NCBI GenBank assembly: GCA_023450775.1
Contig: JAEXGP010000156.1
Location: forward strand, 1 to 8,760
DNA length: 8,760 bases
Direction of reading: 5' to 3'
From: Actinomycetes bacterium
GTDB taxonomy: Bacteria > Actinomycetota > Acidimicrobiia > Acidimicrobiales > Microtrichaceae
Part shown: one piece after another, positions 5,893 to 8,760 of the stretch
How the letters are laid out: each line of letters opens with the position of its first letter
Numbering within the stretch: the first letter of the stretch is position 1
The notes under the pieces: model-generated
Told to the model about the DNA's origin: nothing
Databases searched by the model: none
The model's input: the letters and a program-made list of their open reading frames with translations, nothing else
Position numbers and translations under genes: made by a program

Positions 5893-6848
5893 CCCCGCCG
5901 CCGGGTGGGGGACGTCAGCCGACCGACGACGTCAAGGAGGGCGAGGAGGCTCGCGACGCCGTCGCGGACGCCGGGCGCCGCACCACCTCGCGACGCGACC
6001 TGGCCCGTCACGACGGGTTCGAGCAGGTGTCGCCCGAGGTGGGCGTGCTGGACGAGGACGCGTTCGCCGAGGCGATGGACGCGGACCCCGACGAGGCGCT
6101 CGCCATGCTGGCGGACCTGACCGGCGCCACCGACGAGGGCCTGCGCCGGCTGGCTCGGCAGCTGGCCGGACGGGTGATGGTCGACCTCGGCCGCATCGGC
6201 CCCGAACGCCGCCGCGGGGTCGGGCGCCTGCGGCGTGTGCCGCTCCGCGAGGCGGACGGTGACATCGACCTGGACGCGTCGCTCGACGCGATCGCCGCGG
6301 TCCGCGCCGGCGGCCCCGGCGCCGAGGAGTTGCAGGTGCGGGCGTGGCAGCGGCCGGCCACCGCGGTGTGCCTGCTGGTGGACCGGTCGGGGTCCATGGC
6401 GGGCGACCGGCTGGCCTCCGCGGCCGTCGCCGCGGCCTCGGTGCTCTTCCGCGCCCCGCTCGACTGCTCGGTGGTCGCGTTCGCCGAGGACGCGATCGTG
6501 CTGAAGGCCCAGGACGAGGTCCGCTCGCCCGATCAGGTGGTCGGCGACCTCCTGCGGCTCCGCGGCTTCGGCGTGACGGACGTGGGCCAGGCGCTACGGG
6601 CCGCTGCCGCGCAGCTGGCCCGCTCGACGGCGGGCCGGCGCATCACCCTCCTCATGTCGGACTGCCGGGCGACGACCGGCGGCGACCCGCTCCCCCACGC
6701 CGCCGGCACCCACGAGCTCGCTGTGCTGGCTCCTCAGGGCGACACCGCGGATGCGGAGGCCCTCGCCGACGCGCTCGGCGCGCGCTGGACCGAGCTCGCC
6801 GGACCCATGTCGGTCCCCGACGCGATCTCGACGGTGTTGTTGGGTTGA
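5889..6848 (+). CDS. VWA-domain (CoxE-like) partner of the MoxR ATPase; start uncertain
   Basis: This protein of about 319 aa ends in a von Willebrand factor A domain. The MIDAS metal-site motif is DRSGS at 165-169, with Thr230 (GFGVTDVGQAL) and Asp258 (LLMSDCR) completing it. The N-terminal 150 residues are charged and helical (EGEEARDAVADAG, then TSRRDLARHDGFEQVSPEVG), ending in an Arg-rich stretch near 107-120; I do not recognise a named domain there. No ATG, GTG or TTG occurs in frame near the ATPase stop. I place the start at CTG 5889, which overlaps the ATPase TGA as CTGA and mirrors the GTGA junction upstream; GGGA lies five bases before it. Alternatives are GTG 5799 (94-nt overlap) or GTG 6027 (loses the conserved-looking N-terminus). 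It probably acts with the ATPase as an adaptor toward the dehydrogenase; that target is inferred. Confidence 0.88.
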   Translation: MTPPPGGGRQPTDDVKEGEEARDAVADAGRRTTSRRDLARHDGFEQVSPEVGVLDEDAFAEAMDADPDEALAMLADLTGATDEGLRRLARQLAGRVMVDLGRIGPERRRGVGRLRRVPLREADGDIDLDASLDAIAAVRAGGPGAEELQVRAWQRPATAVCLLVDRSGSMAGDRLASAAVAAASVLFRAPLDCSVVAFAEDAIVLKAQDEVRSPDQVVGDLLRLRGFGVTDVGQALRAAAAQLARSTAGRRITLLMSDCRATTGGDPLPHAAGTHELAVLAPQGDTADAEALADALGARWTELAGPMSVPDAISTVLLG

Positions 6849-6879
6849 CACCGCCGCAGCACGGGCGCGCTCCCGACCA

Positions 6880-6921
6880 CGTGACTCGGGATTGCGAGCT
6901 CGCGAGCCATCCGGAGTCACG
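6880..6921. terminator. Long dyad in the convergent gap, possible bidirectional terminator
   Basis: CGTGACTC (6880-6887) pairs perfectly with GAGTCACG (6914-6921). After one G-G mismatch, GGAT pairs with ATCC. The centre contains overlapping palindromes GCGAGCTCGC and GCTCGCGAGC. It sits 32 bp after the VWA stop and about 105 bp beyond the stop of the oppositely oriented ligase gene. There is no T-run on either side, so it would be a non-canonical (U-less) terminator or an mRNA 3'-end stabiliser. Confidence 0.5.
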
Positions 6922-6961
6922 CCGGAAGAGCCGCCGAGCCCGCGAGGCCTGGCTCTGCCGG
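6922..6961. repeat. Second inverted repeat in the convergent gap
   Basis: CCGGAAGAGCC (6922-6932) and GGCTCTGCCGG (6951-6961) pair over 11 positions with one mismatch, enclosing 18 nt. It directly abuts the preceding dyad. It is probably part of the same transcription-ending or RNA-stabilising region between the two converging genes. Confidence 0.4.
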
Positions 6962-6975
6962 AACCAGCGATGAGC

Positions 6976-6990
6976 GCCGCCGCAGGCGGC
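6976..6990. repeat. Short GC hairpin before the ligase stop
   Basis: GCCGCC-GCA-GGCGGC forms a perfect 6-bp stem with a 3-nt loop, 36 bp from the ligase stop codon. No T-tract follows in either direction. It is the third hairpin in the 178-bp gap and may help end minus-strand transcripts. Confidence 0.35.
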
Positions 6991-7026
6991 ACCCCGCCCT
7001 CCCGAGCGAGGCGCAAGCCGAGCTGA

Positions 7027-8640
7027 TCAGATGATCTCGGGGTAGCTGTCGGCCAGGTCGCGCAGGTCCTTCTTCGAGACCTTGCCGAGCTCGGCGGTCG
7101 GGAACTCGTCGACCCAGTAGACGGCGCGGGGCACCTTGAAGTCGGCGAGGTTCGCCTTGCAGTGCTCGATGATCTGCGCGGCCGTGGCGTCCTCGTCCAG
7201 GTTCGGATCGCCCTTGATGGCGAAGGCCACGGCGACCATGTCCAGGCGCTTGTGGGACTTGGCCACCACGGCGATGTCCGCCAGCGGCGCGCCCGCGGCG
7301 CGGATCGCGTCCTCGACCTCACGGGCCGACACGTTCTCGCCGCCGACCTTCAGCGCGTCCTTGTCCCGGTCGCAGTAGCGGATGTTGCCGTCCTCGAGCA
7401 GCATCACGATGTCGCCCGTTCGGGCCCAGCCGTCGGCCGTGAAGAACTTCTCGTTCGCCTCGTCGTTGTGGAAGTACTCCTTGCAGACCGAGACGCCCCG
7501 GATGCCCCGGATCCACAGCTCGCCCATCTCGCCGACGGCGGCGAGCTCGCCGTCCTCCTTGACGATGAGCATCTCGTAGCCGGGCGACACCTTGCCCATG
7601 GCCATCTCGGGGTACTGCTCCCACGGGTTCGAGTGGATGCAGTGGGTGACGAGCTCCGTCATGCCGTAGGCGGCGACGATCTTCATGCCCATCATCTGCT
7701 CCAGCACCGGCATGATCAGGCCGAAGACGCCGACCTTGACCGTGTGGTCCTCGGGGATGCCCTGCTCGAAGGCCGTCTGGATCACGAACGGCAGGAGCGA
7801 GATGTGGGTGACCGAGTACTTCTCGATGACCGGCCAGAACTTGCTCGCCGAGAACTTCGGCTGCAGCACGACGGTGCCGCCCACGCCGAGGATCGACCAG
7901 ATCGCCCAGCTCTGCGTGTTGACGTGGAAGAACGGCAGCGACGCCAGGTAGACGTCATCGGCCTCGAGCTGGATGTTGGTCGGGTTGACCTTGGCGGCCC
8001 ACAGGGCGTTGGCGTGCGTGTGCACGACGGCCTTGGGCTTGGACGTGGTGCCCGAGGTGAAGAGGATGCCGGCGGGCAGCATCGGGTCGCGGTCGCGGAC
8101 CGGCGAGTCCGCCGCGTCGCCGTGCAGGTCGCCCCAGCCGTCGCGGCCATGGGCGAGCTCCTCGTCGCTCGCCGGCACGCCGGAGTTGTCGTCGGTGACG
8201 ACGATCCAGCCCAGGTCAGGGCCGGCTTCGGCGACGAGCGCCGCGTACTTCGGCTGGGTGATCGCGCCGACGCAGCGGGTGTGGGTGATGAAGTAGTTCA
8301 CCTCGGCCGCGACGCTGCGGGTGTTCGTGGTCACGGCGACGGCGCCGACACGGGCACACGCGTACCAGGCGATGACGGCCTCGGGGCAGTTCTCGGCGTG
8401 GATGAGCACCATGTCGCCCACGCCGACGCCACGGCCGGCGAGCCCGGCGGCGACGCGCTTGGTCGCCTCGGCGAACTCGGCGTAGGTCCAGGAGCGGTCG
8501 GCCTCGTCCTTGGGCTCCCAGATCAGGAACGTGTGATCCGCGCGGTGCTCGGCCCAGTGGTCGATCAGCCAGGGGATGTCCTGCCCGCCGAACTGGTAGG
8601 CCGCGACGGCGGCGGGATCGAACGACGTGGTCGACGACAT
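7027..8640 (-). CDS. AMP-forming acyl-CoA ligase (fatty-acid/CaiC-like, ANL superfamily)
   Basis: This 537-aa cytosolic enzyme activates a carboxylic acid with ATP to an acyl-adenylate and then to an acyl-CoA. Motifs are in order: P-loop FTSGTTSKPK at 194-203, YGMTE at 325-329, GELWIRG at 373-379, GWARTGD at 404-410, KVGGENVSA at 431-439, and ELGKVSKKDLR at 517-527 with catalytic Lys520. The P-loop has Ser where most relatives have Gly (SGTTG-x-PK). The C-terminal motif reads TAELGKV rather than T-x-SGKV. ATG at 8640 is chosen because AGGAGG lies 10 nt upstream; an upstream start at 8703 would translate through that site. The overall pattern resembles CaiC or medium/long-chain ligases, but the acyl substrate cannot be told. 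It converges on the VWA gene and has its own upstream palindrome, so it is a separate transcription unit. Confidence 0.92.
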   Translation of the reverse strand: MSSTTSFDPAAVAAYQFGGQDIPWLIDHWAEHRADHTFLIWEPKDEADRSWTYAEFAEATKRVAAGLAGRGVGVGDMVLIHAENCPEAVIAWYACARVGAVAVTTNTRSVAAEVNYFITHTRCVGAITQPKYAALVAEAGPDLGWIVVTDDNSGVPASDEELAHGRDGWGDLHGDAADSPVRDRDPMLPAGILFTSGTTSKPKAVVHTHANALWAAKVNPTNIQLEADDVYLASLPFFHVNTQSWAIWSILGVGGTVVLQPKFSASKFWPVIEKYSVTHISLLPFVIQTAFEQGIPEDHTVKVGVFGLIMPVLEQMMGMKIVAAYGMTELVTHCIHSNPWEQYPEMAMGKVSPGYEMLIVKEDGELAAVGEMGELWIRGIRGVSVCKEYFHNDEANEKFFTADGWARTGDIVMLLEDGNIRYCDRDKDALKVGGENVSAREVEDAIRAAGAPLADIAVVAKSHKRLDMVAVAFAIKGDPNLDEDATAAQIIEHCKANLADFKVPRAVYWVDEFPTAELGKVSKKDLRDLADSYPEII

Positions 8641-8665
8641 GGCTGGAGGTCCTCCTGGTCGATGT

Positions 8666-8680
8666 GCAGCGCTGCGCTGC
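8666..8680 (-). repeat. Small hairpin in the ligase 5' leader
   Basis: GCAGCG-CTG-CGCTGC (plus-strand reading) is a perfect 6-bp stem with a 3-nt loop. It lies 26 bp before the ligase ATG and just upstream of the AGGAGG. It could affect leader folding; chance is also possible at this GC content. Confidence 0.3.
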
Positions 8681-8722
8681 TCCCCTGCGTGCGACGCCAG
8701 CACCCCGACGGCCGCACGGGAC

Positions 8723-8737
8723 CTGACGATACGTCAG
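8723..8737. promoter_or_regulatory. Perfect palindrome upstream of the ligase, candidate repressor operator
   Basis: CTGACG-ATA-CGTCAG is a perfect 6-bp dyad with a 3-bp centre, 83 bp upstream of the ligase ATG. On the minus strand it contains TATCGT, a possible -10. TGACG-N3-CGTCA dyads fit the short-spaced operators used by TetR-family repressors of acyl-CoA metabolism in actinobacteria. A gene to the right of the window, if divergent, would share it. The symmetry is certain; the regulator is inferred. Confidence 0.55.
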
Positions 8738-8760
8738 ATCTGTGGCGGCCACCTCCCGCC

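Noticed and set aside
8641..8703. Upstream start for the acyl-CoA ligase
   Set aside because: It would translate through the AGGAGG site belonging to the ATG at 8640, and the extra residues do not look like the family N-terminus.
1..8760. CRISPR arrays, tRNA or rRNA genes, transposons, phage genes
   Set aside because: I saw no regularly spaced repeats, no tRNA-like cloverleaf and no transposase or integrase motifs. Gene order and base composition look uniform.

Overview
The window carries a mycofactocin (MFT) locus in a very GC-rich genome with strong G/C third-position bias and GTG starts. Together with an N,N-dimethyl-4-nitrosoaniline (NDMA)-dependent type alcohol dehydrogenase this points to an actinobacterium. 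A deep-branching group such as Acidimicrobiia is plausible, but that placement is only an inference.

Left arm (1-3660, all minus strand): a compact operon reading leftwards. It holds mftA (48-aa precursor ending IDGMCGVY), mftB (peptide chaperone), mftC (radical SAM/SPASM maturase), a caffeoyl-CoA-type O-methyltransferase, and an MFT-linked FadH/Old Yellow Enzyme oxidoreductase that runs off the left edge. mftA/mftB and mftB/mftC each overlap by exactly 16 nt, and the methyltransferase starts 6 nt after mftC. mftD, mftE and mftF are not in the window; if present they lie further left or elsewhere.

Centre (3661-3805): a 145-bp divergent control region. It holds a candidate mftA promoter with a dyad in its spacer, plus two further inverted repeats before the dehydrogenase start.

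Right arm, plus strand (3806-6848): an NDMA-dependent type, zinc-binding, Rossmann-fold alcohol dehydrogenase. A MoxR-family AAA+ ATPase follows with a GTGA stop/start overlap, then a von Willebrand A (VWA, CoxE-like) protein with a MIDAS motif. Coupling of these three genes suggests that the ATPase/VWA pair matures or cofactor-loads the dehydrogenase, much as MoxR/VWA pairs do beside other metallo- or quinoprotein dehydrogenases.

Far right: three inverted repeats in the convergent gap (6849-7026), probably transcription-ending structures. Then comes a minus-strand AMP-forming acyl-CoA ligase (7027-8640) with a strong Shine-Dalgarno sequence and, about 85 bp upstream of its start, a perfect 15-bp palindrome likely to be a repressor operator.

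Working model: MftA-MftB-MftC make the peptide-derived redox cofactor, the dehydrogenase uses it to oxidise an alcohol, and the OYE-type flavoenzyme and the methyltransferase are auxiliary functions. The ligase could activate the resulting carboxylate, though its own promoter makes that link loose.
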